Shown piece by piece: positions 27,418 through 34,708 of a stretch of DNA of 64,000 bases. Under the pieces are notes generated by a model. That model was not told where the DNA came from. It saw only the letters and a program-made list of their open reading frames with translations, and did no database searches. The stretch is from positions 62,001 through 126,000 of the forward strand of contig JAAXZN010000029.1 of the NCBI GenBank assembly GCA_012719855.1. Reading direction: 5' to 3'. This stretch comes from Serratia liquefaciens. GTDB taxonomy: Bacteria; Pseudomonadota; Gammaproteobacteria; Enterobacterales; Enterobacteriaceae. Positions within the stretch are counted from its first letter, which is position 1. Every line of letters starts with the position of its first letter. The translations under genes were made by a program, and so were the position numbers.

Positions 27418-27433
27418 TCGTCCTTAAGGACGA
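27418..27433. promoter_or_regulatory. Palindromic operator A upstream of the amine permease
   Basis: TCGTCCTTAAGGACGA is a perfect 16-base palindrome in the context CTA-palindrome-GGCC. A second site with the same design is 126 bases away. It is probably bound by one of the two LuxR-type regulators of this region; which one is not decidable from sequence. Confidence 0.6.
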
Positions 27434-27543
27434 GGCCAAACCATAGCTTTTTCGTCTTACCTTTTTTGCTCAATCAGCCGTTATGGTTTTCGTTGGCTGG
27501 TAAAGGTTTTCACAGCGAGAACCAACGGGATTAAGGCTGTCTA

Positions 27544-27559
27544 TCGTTCTTAAGAACGA
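27544..27559. promoter_or_regulatory. Palindromic operator B upstream of the amine permease
   Basis: TCGTTCTTAAGAACGA is a perfect 16-base palindrome differing from site A by one symmetric base pair change in each arm. Both copies are flanked by CTA on the left. Centre-to-centre distance is 126 bases, close to twelve helical turns, so proteins bound at both would face the same side of the DNA. Confidence 0.6.
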
Positions 27560-27665
27560 GCCGAGGGGAGCGGCATCAGCGGCGAGACAGGCCGGTGATA
27601 CCCCAGGGCTCACCACGCCGAGGAGGAAATTGCTGTAAATTCAGCAGGAAGGCCATGTGTTATTC

Positions 27666-27679
27666 GTTAATATATTAAT
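27666..27679. promoter_or_regulatory. 14-bp palindrome shared with the alcohol dehydrogenase promoter
   Basis: GTTAATATATTAAT occurs here and, as its exact reverse complement, at 34611-34624. The half-sites TTAA-N4-TTAA resemble the HpaR operator core ATTAA-N4-TTAAT. It lies about 194 bases before the LuxR-type gene. A MarR-like binding site is possible; an ordinary AT-rich promoter element cannot be excluded. Confidence 0.4.
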
Positions 27680-27872
27680 AAAATATCGACACTCGCGCGG
27701 TGCTGTCGCTGCCGAGGCTTCTTCGTTGCCTTGTTATTTATGTGTTTTATTGCAATCAGGCTCACGTTGTTAATATGTATTTATTGTGTTGCACAATTGC
27801 TATCACTATGCTTGTATCGTTCACATATTGACCGAATATTCCAGACCGAACGATAAAGGGAGGAAATGAATC

Positions 27873-28520
27873 ATGCACATTGCATCGTCCGATGCCTTTA
27901 TCAACAGCTGTTTGACCACCATTGCGCACCTGATCCCGGTGTCAGCAGGGGTGTTTTATTTGGTTAACCATGACCTGCGGCCAGACCACTATATTTTGCA
28001 CGGTATCTCCGATAAGACCCATCAACAGTATTTGAACCATTTCCAGCAGATCGATCCGCTCAAGCCGGCCAACTTTCACCAGCATGACATCAATATGGTC
28101 GGCATGAGCCCGGCGGCAATCGCCAATAACCGCCATTACTATCATGACTTTATGCTGCCCAATGATATGCGCGACATGACGGAGATCTTTATTCGCCAGC
28201 GTAAACGCATCGTTGCCGGGGTGTCCTTGATCCGCGATACGCCGTTTACCGAACTGGAACGCAGTCGCCTGCGGGCGGTGATGCCGCTGATCGAACTGGC
28301 GACCCGCGACCTGTTGCCCGACGGGGAAACCCGCCTGCTGACCGCCAAAGAGCAAGAGATCGTCAATATGGTGCGTGAAGGCGCCAGTAATAAACGCATA
28401 GCGTTGAAGCTGGGTATTTCGCTTTCAACGGTAAAAACCCATATGCGCAATATTTTTGCCAAAACTGAAGTGGTCAACCGTACCGAATTGGTGGCCAGCA
28501 GCTTTATTGCCCACGGTTAA
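27873..28520 (+). CDS. LuxR-type regulator of the amine cluster (short form)
   Basis: This 215-residue protein has a C-terminal LuxR/NarL-type helix-turn-helix from about 150 to 212 (LLTAKEQEIVNMVREGASNKRIALKLGISLSTVKTHMRNIFAKTEVVNRTELVA). The N-terminal 145 residues contain a PAS/GAF-like or autoinducer-type fold that I cannot place; no receiver aspartate is evident, so it is not an ordinary two-component partner. GGGAGGAAATGAATC precedes the start. It is divergent from the permease operon and separated from it by the long palindrome-rich gap, and probably controls it. Confidence 0.85.
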   Translation: MHIASSDAFINSCLTTIAHLIPVSAGVFYLVNHDLRPDHYILHGISDKTHQQYLNHFQQIDPLKPANFHQHDINMVGMSPAAIANNRHYYHDFMLPNDMRDMTEIFIRQRKRIVAGVSLIRDTPFTELERSRLRAVMPLIELATRDLLPDGETRLLTAKEQEIVNMVREGASNKRIALKLGISLSTVKTHMRNIFAKTEVVNRTELVASSFIAHG

Positions 28521-28660
28521 TAAAGAGAGCCATAACATCGGCTTATAGTGGAGAAAATAAGTTCGTTAATTATTCGCCATTCATGGCGCGGTTTCCGCCT
28601 GCCCAGAATACGGCAACGCGGTTATATCTGACTCAGGCTTAACCTGCGGGGATACTTATT

Positions 28661-29833
28661 ATGTCCAGTGATTCCGTTTCTGTACCCACCGCCGGGGCGG
28701 CTCTCCCCTGCCCGCCGCGGCTGCTGGCCGCCATCATCATCTTTGCCGCCATTGCACCGGGCATCCTGATGACCGCTCCGGCGGTTGCCGCACAGCTGGC
28801 CAGCCAATGGTCGCTCACCCCCGCGCAAATCGGCCATCTGTTTTCCACCGAGCTGGGGGCCATGAGCCTCGCCACCCTGCCCGCCTGGTGGTGGATTAGC
28901 CGCGTTAACTGGCGCCGGGTGGCAACCCTGGCTGCGGGGGTGTTTATCGTCGGCAATTTGGCGTCGGCACTGGTCAGTGATTTTCACCTGCTGCTGGGGC
29001 TGCGCTTCATCGCCTCTTTGGCGGGCGGCACGCTGATGATCCTGTGCATCACCTGTGCCGGTGGCACCGCCAACCCCAGTCGGGTTTACGCCTTATGGGT
29101 ACTGGGCCAACTGGTGCTGGGCGCCGTTGGCCTGCTGGTGCTGCCCCTGCTGTTCGCCCATTTTGGCCTGATGGCGGTATACCTGATCCTGGCGGCCATC
29201 ATGCTGTGCAGCTTACCGTTGCTTTCCGCCTTTCCCAGCGGCTTTCATCCTGCACAATCCACCGCCCATGCCACGGCAACGCCATGGTTGCGCAAAGCCT
29301 TCGCCGTTCTGGCGGTGCTGACCTTTTATATCAGCCTGAGCGCAGTCTGGACTTTTATCGGCAGTATCGCCCACGCGGCCGGCCTTTCGCCGGTCAGCAG
29401 CGGCCAGGTGCTGGCGGCCGCCACGCTGTTTGGCATCGTCGGTGCCGGTGGTGCGGCCTTCATCAGCGCCAGGCGAAGCGGCAATGGGCTGATCTGGCTA
29501 AGTTACGGCTTGCTGATCGCCGGCATTGCGCTGCTGTTCCACACGCCGCAGCTGCTGCGCTTTGCGCTGGCGGCGGTGCTGTTCAAGTTTACCTGGACCT
29601 TTGTGCTGCCGTTTATCCTGGCCCGCGTCGCCGGGCTGGATAACAACGGCAAGCTGATGAACAACATCAATCTGGTGATTGGCGGCGGTATGGCGATCGG
29701 CCCAACGCTGGCCGGTTACTGGATTGAGTCTTCAGGCGGTTTCGACAGGCTGCTGGTCGGGGCGTTGGGCAGTGCGCTGCTGTCGCTGCTGATGATTTCG
29801 CTGGCTTCACCGCGCGTTCAACGCGCCGTTTAA
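28661..29833 (+). CDS. MFS transporter of the amine cluster
   Basis: This 390-residue protein has 12 predicted hydrophobic segments and a short cytosolic centre around residue 195-205. The motif region TELGAMSLATLPAWWWISRVNWRR after the second helix is the MFS loop 2-3. It lies 13 bases before the amidohydrolase gene, so both are one transcript. Substrate is unknown; uptake of the acylated amine cleaved by the amidohydrolase is a reasonable guess from context. It is 140 bases downstream of the LuxR-type gene. Confidence 0.82.
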   Translation: MSSDSVSVPTAGAALPCPPRLLAAIIIFAAIAPGILMTAPAVAAQLASQWSLTPAQIGHLFSTELGAMSLATLPAWWWISRVNWRRVATLAAGVFIVGNLASALVSDFHLLLGLRFIASLAGGTLMILCITCAGGTANPSRVYALWVLGQLVLGAVGLLVLPLLFAHFGLMAVYLILAAIMLCSLPLLSAFPSGFHPAQSTAHATATPWLRKAFAVLAVLTFYISLSAVWTFIGSIAHAAGLSPVSSGQVLAAATLFGIVGAGGAAFISARRSGNGLIWLSYGLLIAGIALLFHTPQLLRFALAAVLFKFTWTFVLPFILARVAGLDNNGKLMNNINLVIGGGMAIGPTLAGYWIESSGGFDRLLVGALGSALLSLLMISLASPRVQRAV

Positions 29834-29846
29834 CAGGAGTAATAAG

Positions 29847-30959
29847 GTGAAAAGAAAAACCGGTTTCTTGTTTGATGAACGCTGTTTCTGGCACAGCACC
29901 GGCCTGCATGCCACTACGCTGCCAGTCGGCGGCTGGGTGCAACCGCCCTCAGGGGCGGGCCATGCCGAATCGCCGGAAACCAAACGGCGGATGAAAAACC
30001 TGATGGACGTGTCCGGCCTGTCGCGCCAGCTCCAGCTGCTGAGTGCCGACATGGCGACGGAAGAAGACCTGCTGCGCATTCATCCGGCCGACTACCTGCA
30101 ACGTTTCAAACAGCTAAGCGATAACGGCGGGGGCATGTTGGGTGAGGAAGCCCCTTTGGGGCCGGGCAGCTACGAGATAGCCAAACTGTCCGCCGGGCTG
30201 GCCTGCGCGGCGGTCGAAGCGGTGCTGCAGGGCGAACTGGATAACGCCTATGCGCTGTCGCGCCCACCGGGCCACCATTGCCTGCCGGGTCGGTCGATGG
30301 GGTTCTGCTTTCTGGCCAATATCCCCATCGCCATCGAGCGTGCCAGAGCCAAATACGGTTTGGGCAAAGTGGCGGTGCTCGATTGGGACGTGCACCACGG
30401 CAACGGCACGCAGCATATCTATTGGCAACGTGACGACGTGCTGACGCTGTCGCTGCATCAGGACGGCTGCTTCCCGGCGGGCTACTCCGGTGAACTGGAC
30501 CGTGGTGCCGGGGCGGGAGAAGGCTTTAACATCAATATTCCGCTGCTGGCAGGCGCCGGTGACGACGGCTATCTGTATGCCATGCGGCAGATCGTGATCC
30601 CGGCACTGGAGCGCTTCAAACCCGAGCTGATCATTGTCGCCTGCGGCTACGATGCCAATGCCCTCGACCCGCTGGCGCGCATGCAGCTGCACAGCGACAG
30701 TTTCCGCTGCATGACGGCCCTGGTGCAGGACGCCGCCGACCGCCTGTGTGAGGGAAAGCTGGTGATGGTGCATGAGGGAGGTTATGCCGAGTCCTACGTG
30801 CCCTTCTGCGGTCTGGCGGTGATGGAGCAGCTGAGCGGTATTCGCACCGAGGTCGAAGATCCGCTGCTGGCATTCATCCGCCAACAGCAGCCGCGAGACG
30901 CCTTCAACCTGTTCCAGCGTCAGGCTATCGATGCGCTGGCGCAGCACTTTATTCGCTAA
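29847..30959 (+). CDS. HDAH-like class II deacetylase (acyl-amine amidohydrolase)
   Basis: This 370-residue zinc enzyme is of the bacterial class II histone-deacetylase family, closely resembling the structurally known HDAH of Alcaligenes strain FB188. Active-site residues are all present: RPPGHH with H143/H144, zinc ligands D181 and H183 (DWDVHHGNG) and D269 (CGYDANALDP), and the transition-state tyrosine Y313 (HEGGY). Such enzymes remove acetyl or other acyl groups from amines, including acetylpolyamines. With an MFS carrier directly upstream and amine-oxidising genes downstream, a role in opening acylated amines for catabolism is inferred. Confidence 0.9.
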   Translation: MKRKTGFLFDERCFWHSTGLHATTLPVGGWVQPPSGAGHAESPETKRRMKNLMDVSGLSRQLQLLSADMATEEDLLRIHPADYLQRFKQLSDNGGGMLGEEAPLGPGSYEIAKLSAGLACAAVEAVLQGELDNAYALSRPPGHHCLPGRSMGFCFLANIPIAIERARAKYGLGKVAVLDWDVHHGNGTQHIYWQRDDVLTLSLHQDGCFPAGYSGELDRGAGAGEGFNINIPLLAGAGDDGYLYAMRQIVIPALERFKPELIIVACGYDANALDPLARMQLHSDSFRCMTALVQDAADRLCEGKLVMVHEGGYAESYVPFCGLAVMEQLSGIRTEVEDPLLAFIRQQQPRDAFNLFQRQAIDALAQHFIR

Positions 30960-30966
30960 ATATCCT

Positions 30967-30988
30967 GGGGCACCGCACGCAGTGCCCC
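30967..30988. repeat. GC-rich palindrome after the amidohydrolase gene
   Basis: GGGGCAC and GTGCCCC pair around an eight-base loop, followed by CTAC, eight bases after the stop codon. No T run follows, so it is a transcript-stabilising or REP-like palindrome more than a classic terminator. The trailing CTAC is shared with the palindrome at 14437. Confidence 0.5.
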
Positions 30989-31045
30989 TACCCATTCTCC
31001 GCTTTGCCGCTACGCTGAATATGACCCTTCCGATGAGAAAATACG

Positions 31046-31852
31046 ATGTCTGAACAGAAGATCAGCTTTATCAAAGGCGGCCATGGCGATATTGCCGTGC
31101 ATGACTGGGGCCATGACCGGCCGCGCTTTCTGGCGCTGCTGGTGCACGGTTACGGCGAGCATCTCGGGCGCTATCAGTACGTAGCCCGTACGCTGGAAGC
31201 CCAGGGTGCGCGGGTGTTCGGCCCCGATCATCTCGGCCATGGGCTTTCGCAGGGTGAACGCGTATTGATTGAGGATTATGACGCCGTGGTCGACGACGTT
31301 CGCCGCGTGACGGAGCATTTTCAGCGGCTGCATCCTGGCGTCCCCCTGGTGGTCATCGGCCATTCCATGGGCGGGATGATTGCCACCCGCTACGTTCAAC
31401 GCTATGGCGATGGCGTGCGTGCGCTGGTGCTTTCCGGCCCCTTGATTGGCGAAAGAAACCTGATTTCCGATCTGCTTGATCTGCCGATGATCCCAGATAC
31501 GCCGCTCGATCCCGCTACCCTGTCGCGTGACCCGGCGGTGGGGGAAGCCTATCAGGCCGATCCGCTGGTATGGCATGGGCCGTTCAAACGCCCGACGCTG
31601 CGGGCAATGCAGCAGATCCTGGCGAAAATCAACGCCGGCCCGGGCTTCGGCACGCTGCCTACGCTGTGGATACATGGCGATGACGACAGGCTGGTGTTAA
31701 TGGCGGAATCGCAAACCGCAATCGACCTGCTCAAGGGCAGCGATTTCGAAGCGATGGTCAATCCCGGCGGGCGGCACGAGAGTTTTAACGAAACCAACAA
31801 GGATCAGATATTAAGGCGGATCACCGACTTTATCGATCGGGTGCTGGGATAG
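31046..31852 (+). CDS. Alpha/beta hydrolase of the monoacylglycerol-lipase/S33 type
   Basis: This 268-residue serine hydrolase has the nucleophile elbow GHSMGG (S107), HGYGEHLGRY as oxyanion region near 34, an acid in HGDDDRLV and a catalytic histidine in GGRHESFNE. The arrangement is that of monoglyceride-lipase-like proteins. It lies 86 bases after the amidohydrolase, possibly in the same transcript, and could cleave an ester or release the acyl group. The substrate is unknown. A strong hairpin follows the gene. Confidence 0.83.
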   Translation: MSEQKISFIKGGHGDIAVHDWGHDRPRFLALLVHGYGEHLGRYQYVARTLEAQGARVFGPDHLGHGLSQGERVLIEDYDAVVDDVRRVTEHFQRLHPGVPLVVIGHSMGGMIATRYVQRYGDGVRALVLSGPLIGERNLISDLLDLPMIPDTPLDPATLSRDPAVGEAYQADPLVWHGPFKRPTLRAMQQILAKINAGPGFGTLPTLWIHGDDDRLVLMAESQTAIDLLKGSDFEAMVNPGGRHESFNETNKDQILRRITDFIDRVLG

Positions 31853-31858
31853 CGGAAT

Positions 31859-31882
31859 GCCCCTCTCCCGGCGGAGAGGGGC
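31859..31882. terminator. Hairpin between convergent genes
   Basis: GCCCCTCTCC and GGAGAGGGGC pair perfectly over ten bases around a CGGC loop. It lies between the lipase-like gene (+) and the cupin gene (-), seven bases after the first stop. There is no T run on either side, so termination would be imperfect, but a barrier for both transcripts is likely. Confidence 0.55.
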
Positions 31883-31892
31883 CAGTTCACGA

Positions 31893-32258
31893 TCAGCCTT
31901 CTACGATCGCCAGGTAATGTTTTACAAAACGATCCGAGGTGATCTCCCAACGTACCAGGGTGCCTTTTTCGACAAACCACGAATCCCCGGCCTGGTACTG
32001 CACGGATTGACCGGTCTTTTCGTCGGTCAGCGTCGCGGTGCCTTCCCACACCGTGGCGTGTTCGGAGAACGGATACTCCATCACAAAGGTGCCGCGCGTG
32101 CAGCTGAAAATGCCACAGTTCAGGTTGTCGGTCGGCTCACCGAAAAGGCTCGCCACTCCGACGTTTGGCTCACCGGCGATCACTGTGGCGCCCAGGTTGC
32201 TGACGCTGCCAATGTCCAACAGTTCAGGCAGTGGTTGCTTAAGCAGTAATGGTTTCAT
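31893..32258 (-). CDS. Cupin-domain protein (EutQ/DUF861-like)
   Basis: This 121-residue protein forms one small beta barrel: FVMEYPFSEHATVWEGTATLTDEKTGQSVQYQAGDSWFVEKGTLVRWEITSDRFVKHYLAIVEG has the cupin strands, with a single clear histidine in EHATVWEG in place of a full metal site. Relatives of this type regularly accompany PuuB-like oxidases in polyamine and amine clusters. It lies 21 bases after that oxidase gene. Its exact role is unknown; small-molecule binding or sugar/amine carrier handling is typical for cupins. Confidence 0.8.
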   Translation of the reverse strand: MKPLLLKQPLPELLDIGSVSNLGATVIAGEPNVGVASLFGEPTDNLNCGIFSCTRGTFVMEYPFSEHATVWEGTATLTDEKTGQSVQYQAGDSWFVEKGTLVRWEITSDRFVKHYLAIVEG

Positions 32259-32279
32259 GTTTCTCTCCTGTGATAAAAA

Positions 32280-33581
32280 TTAGCGACGGCCTTTCCAGTA
32301 GCCGGATGTCTGGTGCCAAACCTTGCCGGCGGTAGTCATTACCCGTCGCAGCTTGTCTTTACCGAAGATATTGACGTGCGGGATTGAACTCATCAGATCG
32401 TAACGATCCGATCCCTCGCTCATGCCCTCTGCCAACACTTTGCAAACGATATGACTCGGCGTTACGCCAAAGCCGGAATAGCCCTGCACATAAAACACGT
32501 TGTCATGCTGCGGCAAGGTGCCGATCTGCGGGAACAGGTTGGCGCTGCAACACAGCGGCCCGCCCCAGGCCAGGTCGATCTTCACGTCGTGCAGGTACGG
32601 GAACACCTTCAGCATCAGGTTGCGGTTCCAGGCCTTAAGATCCGAGGGAATGTATTCGATCAAGCGGGTGGCACTGCCAAACAGCAGCCGGTTTTCATTG
32701 GTCACCCGGTAGTAATCGATCACCGGGCGGATATCGCTGTAGGCACCGCGGATCGGGCTGATCTGGCGGATCAGCTCTTCAGGCAAGGGTTCGGTAGCCA
32801 GTTGGAACGCGTAGGTATTGATGGTTTTGTTGTAGATGAACGGCTCCATGCCGTTGAGAAAACCGTTGCACGCCCACAGTATCTTGTTGGCACGCACTGA
32901 GCCCATGGCGGTGCGTACTTTGATGCGCGAACCGTATTCCACGCCCAGCACGCTGCTGTTTTCGAAGATTTTTACGCCGTAGCCGCTGAGCGCCTTCGCC
33001 TCGCCCAACAGCAGGTTGAGCGAATGCACGTGGCCGCCGCCCATGTGTTTCAATGCGCAGGTGTAGGCGTCTGACCCCACGACCTGCTTCACCTCTGCGC
33101 CGGTGTAGAGTTCAATCTCTTCATCCGGCGAGACCGCCTTGAATTCCTTCAGCCAGCTGCGCAGGGTTTTCTCCTGGCGTGCATTGCTGCCGAGGTAGCC
33201 ATAGCCAAAACAGAAATCGGCATCAATCTCGTACTTCTTGATGCGTTCGCGAATAATCCCGGCGCCGAGGTTGCTGATTTTGAAGATGGTTTCCAGCCCG
33301 GAGGGGCCAACGTGGCGTTTGATTTTTTCCAGATCGTGGCCGATGCCGGCCATCACCTGCCCGCCGTTGCGGCCGGTGCCGCCGTAGCCCAGATAACGCC
33401 CTTCCAGTATGGCGATATTGGTGATGCCCCGCTCAGCCAGCTCCAGCGCGGTATTGATGCCGGAGAAACCGCCGCCGATGATCACCACGTCAACGTCCAG
33501 ATCTTCTTCCAGCGTCGGGAAGCGCAGATCGTATTTTTTAGTTGCCGCGTAGTAGGTTAACGATTCGATATTATTGTTCAC
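32280..33581 (-). CDS. FAD-dependent amine oxidase, PuuB-like (gamma-glutamylputrescine oxidase family)
   Basis: The 433-residue protein of the DAO family has the dinucleotide-binding VVIIGGGFSGINTALELAERG at about 30-50 and GRNGGQVMAGIGHDL, a signature of gamma-glutamylputrescine oxidases, near 70. The C-terminal part has LAWGGPLCCSANLFPQIGTLPQHDNVFYVQGYSGFGV with the FAD-contacting glycines. It oxidises a (blocked) primary amine to aldehyde, ammonia and peroxide. The start is GTG at 33581 after GGGAG; a longer ATG start upstream reads through promoter-like DNA. It lies downstream of the second LuxR-type regulator. Confidence 0.87.
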   Translation of the reverse strand: MNNNIESLTYYAATKKYDLRFPTLEEDLDVDVVIIGGGFSGINTALELAERGITNIAILEGRYLGYGGTGRNGGQVMAGIGHDLEKIKRHVGPSGLETIFKISNLGAGIIRERIKKYEIDADFCFGYGYLGSNARQEKTLRSWLKEFKAVSPDEEIELYTGAEVKQVVGSDAYTCALKHMGGGHVHSLNLLLGEAKALSGYGVKIFENSSVLGVEYGSRIKVRTAMGSVRANKILWACNGFLNGMEPFIYNKTINTYAFQLATEPLPEELIRQISPIRGAYSDIRPVIDYYRVTNENRLLFGSATRLIEYIPSDLKAWNRNLMLKVFPYLHDVKIDLAWGGPLCCSANLFPQIGTLPQHDNVFYVQGYSGFGVTPSHIVCKVLAEGMSEGSDRYDLMSSIPHVNIFGKDKLRRVMTTAGKVWHQTSGYWKGRR

Positions 33582-33645
33582 TGTCGCACTCCCGAAGACC
33601 CTATGCCATAACATCGGATTATCAGGAGGTCGGCGCGACGTCGCC

Positions 33646-33663
33646 ATGTCCCTTTAGGGACAT
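33646..33663. promoter_or_regulatory. Palindromic operator upstream of the amine oxidase
   Basis: ATGTCCC-TTTA-GGGACAT is an inverted repeat with perfect seven-base arms, 65 bases upstream of the oxidase start and 20 bases after the stop of the second LuxR-type regulator. The GTCC...GGAC arms resemble the sites at 27418 and 27544, pointing to a related LuxR-type binding protein. Inferred from similarity. Confidence 0.5.
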
Positions 33664-33683
33664 TCGCAACAAATAATTAACAC

Positions 33684-34442
33684 TCAGGCGCTGCGGCGCA
33701 GCGGGGTGGCCAACAGCAGATTGAACAGTTCGGCCTGCGAACCGATCGCCAGCTTGCTGTAGATGTTCTTGCGGTGGTTTTTCACCGTTCCCAGACTGAT
33801 GAACAGCCGATCGGCAATTTGCTGCGAACCGCAGCCGTCCAGGATCAGATCCACTATTTCGCGCTCACGAGGTGTCAGCAGATAACGTGCCTGCACCGCA
33901 TGATCCATCACCCTTTCAGGCTCTGCCGGAGCGACGATCACTTCGCCATGCAGCCGCGCTACGCTCTTGAGCAGCGTCAACGCATCGCGCAGCTCAGCCA
34001 ACTGCGGATAACGCACGCCCACCGACTGGCGCGCCGAGCCGAAAAACACCCCCAGCCCGCGTTCGGGCGTCAGGGGCAGCAGCACTCCGGCCTCATCATG
34101 CCAGCCGGTCTTGCGATAAAAATTGCGGTAATAATCAGTATGGTAGAAACCGCAGGGGGCCAGTTGGCGCAGGGTCAGCACCTCGCTGCCACCGCCGCCG
34201 TTCAGCGCCTGATAAAACGGATCCTGCAGGTAAGCGCCCTGTTGGTAGAGCTGATTGACCGCGTCACTGTTTTCACGCTCGGTTTTGATCAGGCAGCGCG
34301 GTGCCTGGCCGCGTTCAAAAGCGTAAACAATGGCGTTATCAAAGGCGAAGAACCCTTCCAGCCAGGCCAACAGGTTGGGATAGAAACCTTGGGTTGCGAC
34401 TGCGTCTATCACTGCGGATAACCGTTCCACCTGAATATTCAT
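33684..34442 (-). CDS. LuxR-type regulator of the amine cluster (long form)
   Basis: The 252-residue protein ends with a LuxR-type helix-turn-helix (YLLTPREREIVDLILDGCGSQQIADRLFISLGTVKNHRKNIYSKLAIGSQAELFNLLL, about 185-245). The N-terminal 170 residues look like a ligand-sensing PAS/GAF fold without a phosphorylation site. It is unlike the other LuxR-type protein of this cluster outside the DNA-binding domain. It precedes the oxidase-cupin genes on the same strand and is divergent from the iron alcohol dehydrogenase, so it may control both. Confidence 0.85.
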   Translation of the reverse strand: MNIQVERLSAVIDAVATQGFYPNLLAWLEGFFAFDNAIVYAFERGQAPRCLIKTERENSDAVNQLYQQGAYLQDPFYQALNGGGGSEVLTLRQLAPCGFYHTDYYRNFYRKTGWHDEAGVLLPLTPERGLGVFFGSARQSVGVRYPQLAELRDALTLLKSVARLHGEVIVAPAEPERVMDHAVQARYLLTPREREIVDLILDGCGSQQIADRLFISLGTVKNHRKNIYSKLAIGSQAELFNLLLATPLRRSA

Positions 34443-34610
34443 CTTCGCCCCGCCATCATTAATAAATTAACAATCACTTTATTCCGGCTACGCCGTGGCC
34501 TGTTTGTTATAGAAAACACTCAATAGCGCCAAATGCAACCGCATAATCGTTTACATGTTAAACAAATCACACCTTCGCCAGATTATTGCGGCGTGGCCGA
34601 ACGAGGATGG

Positions 34611-34624
34611 ATTAATATATTAAC
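34611..34624. promoter_or_regulatory. 14-bp palindrome upstream of the alcohol dehydrogenase
   Basis: ATTAATATATTAAC is the exact reverse complement of the site at 27666-27679. It is 85 bases before the start of the dehydrogenase gene. Flanking bases are also partly conserved (GGATTCC-site versus TTATTC-site when aligned). Possible MarR-type operator or a strong AT-rich promoter element. Confidence 0.4.
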
Positions 34625-34708
34625 GGAATCCGTTTCAGGCAGCGAAAAGCAGTGGTTCAGCCGCAGAGGCTGGCTTATGCTGTGGTTTTCGCGTGCCAAG
34701 GAGAGAAC

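Larger units (their letters stand above)
27309..27872. other. 564-bp divergent regulatory region without genes
   Basis: No credible gene is seen on either strand between the permease and the LuxR-type regulator. The stretch contains two 16-bp perfect palindromes (27418, 27544), a 14-bp palindrome (27666) and AT-rich DNA around 27660-27690 and 27760-27840, where promoters for the regulator are likely. Its length is unusual for this compact region. Confidence 0.7.
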
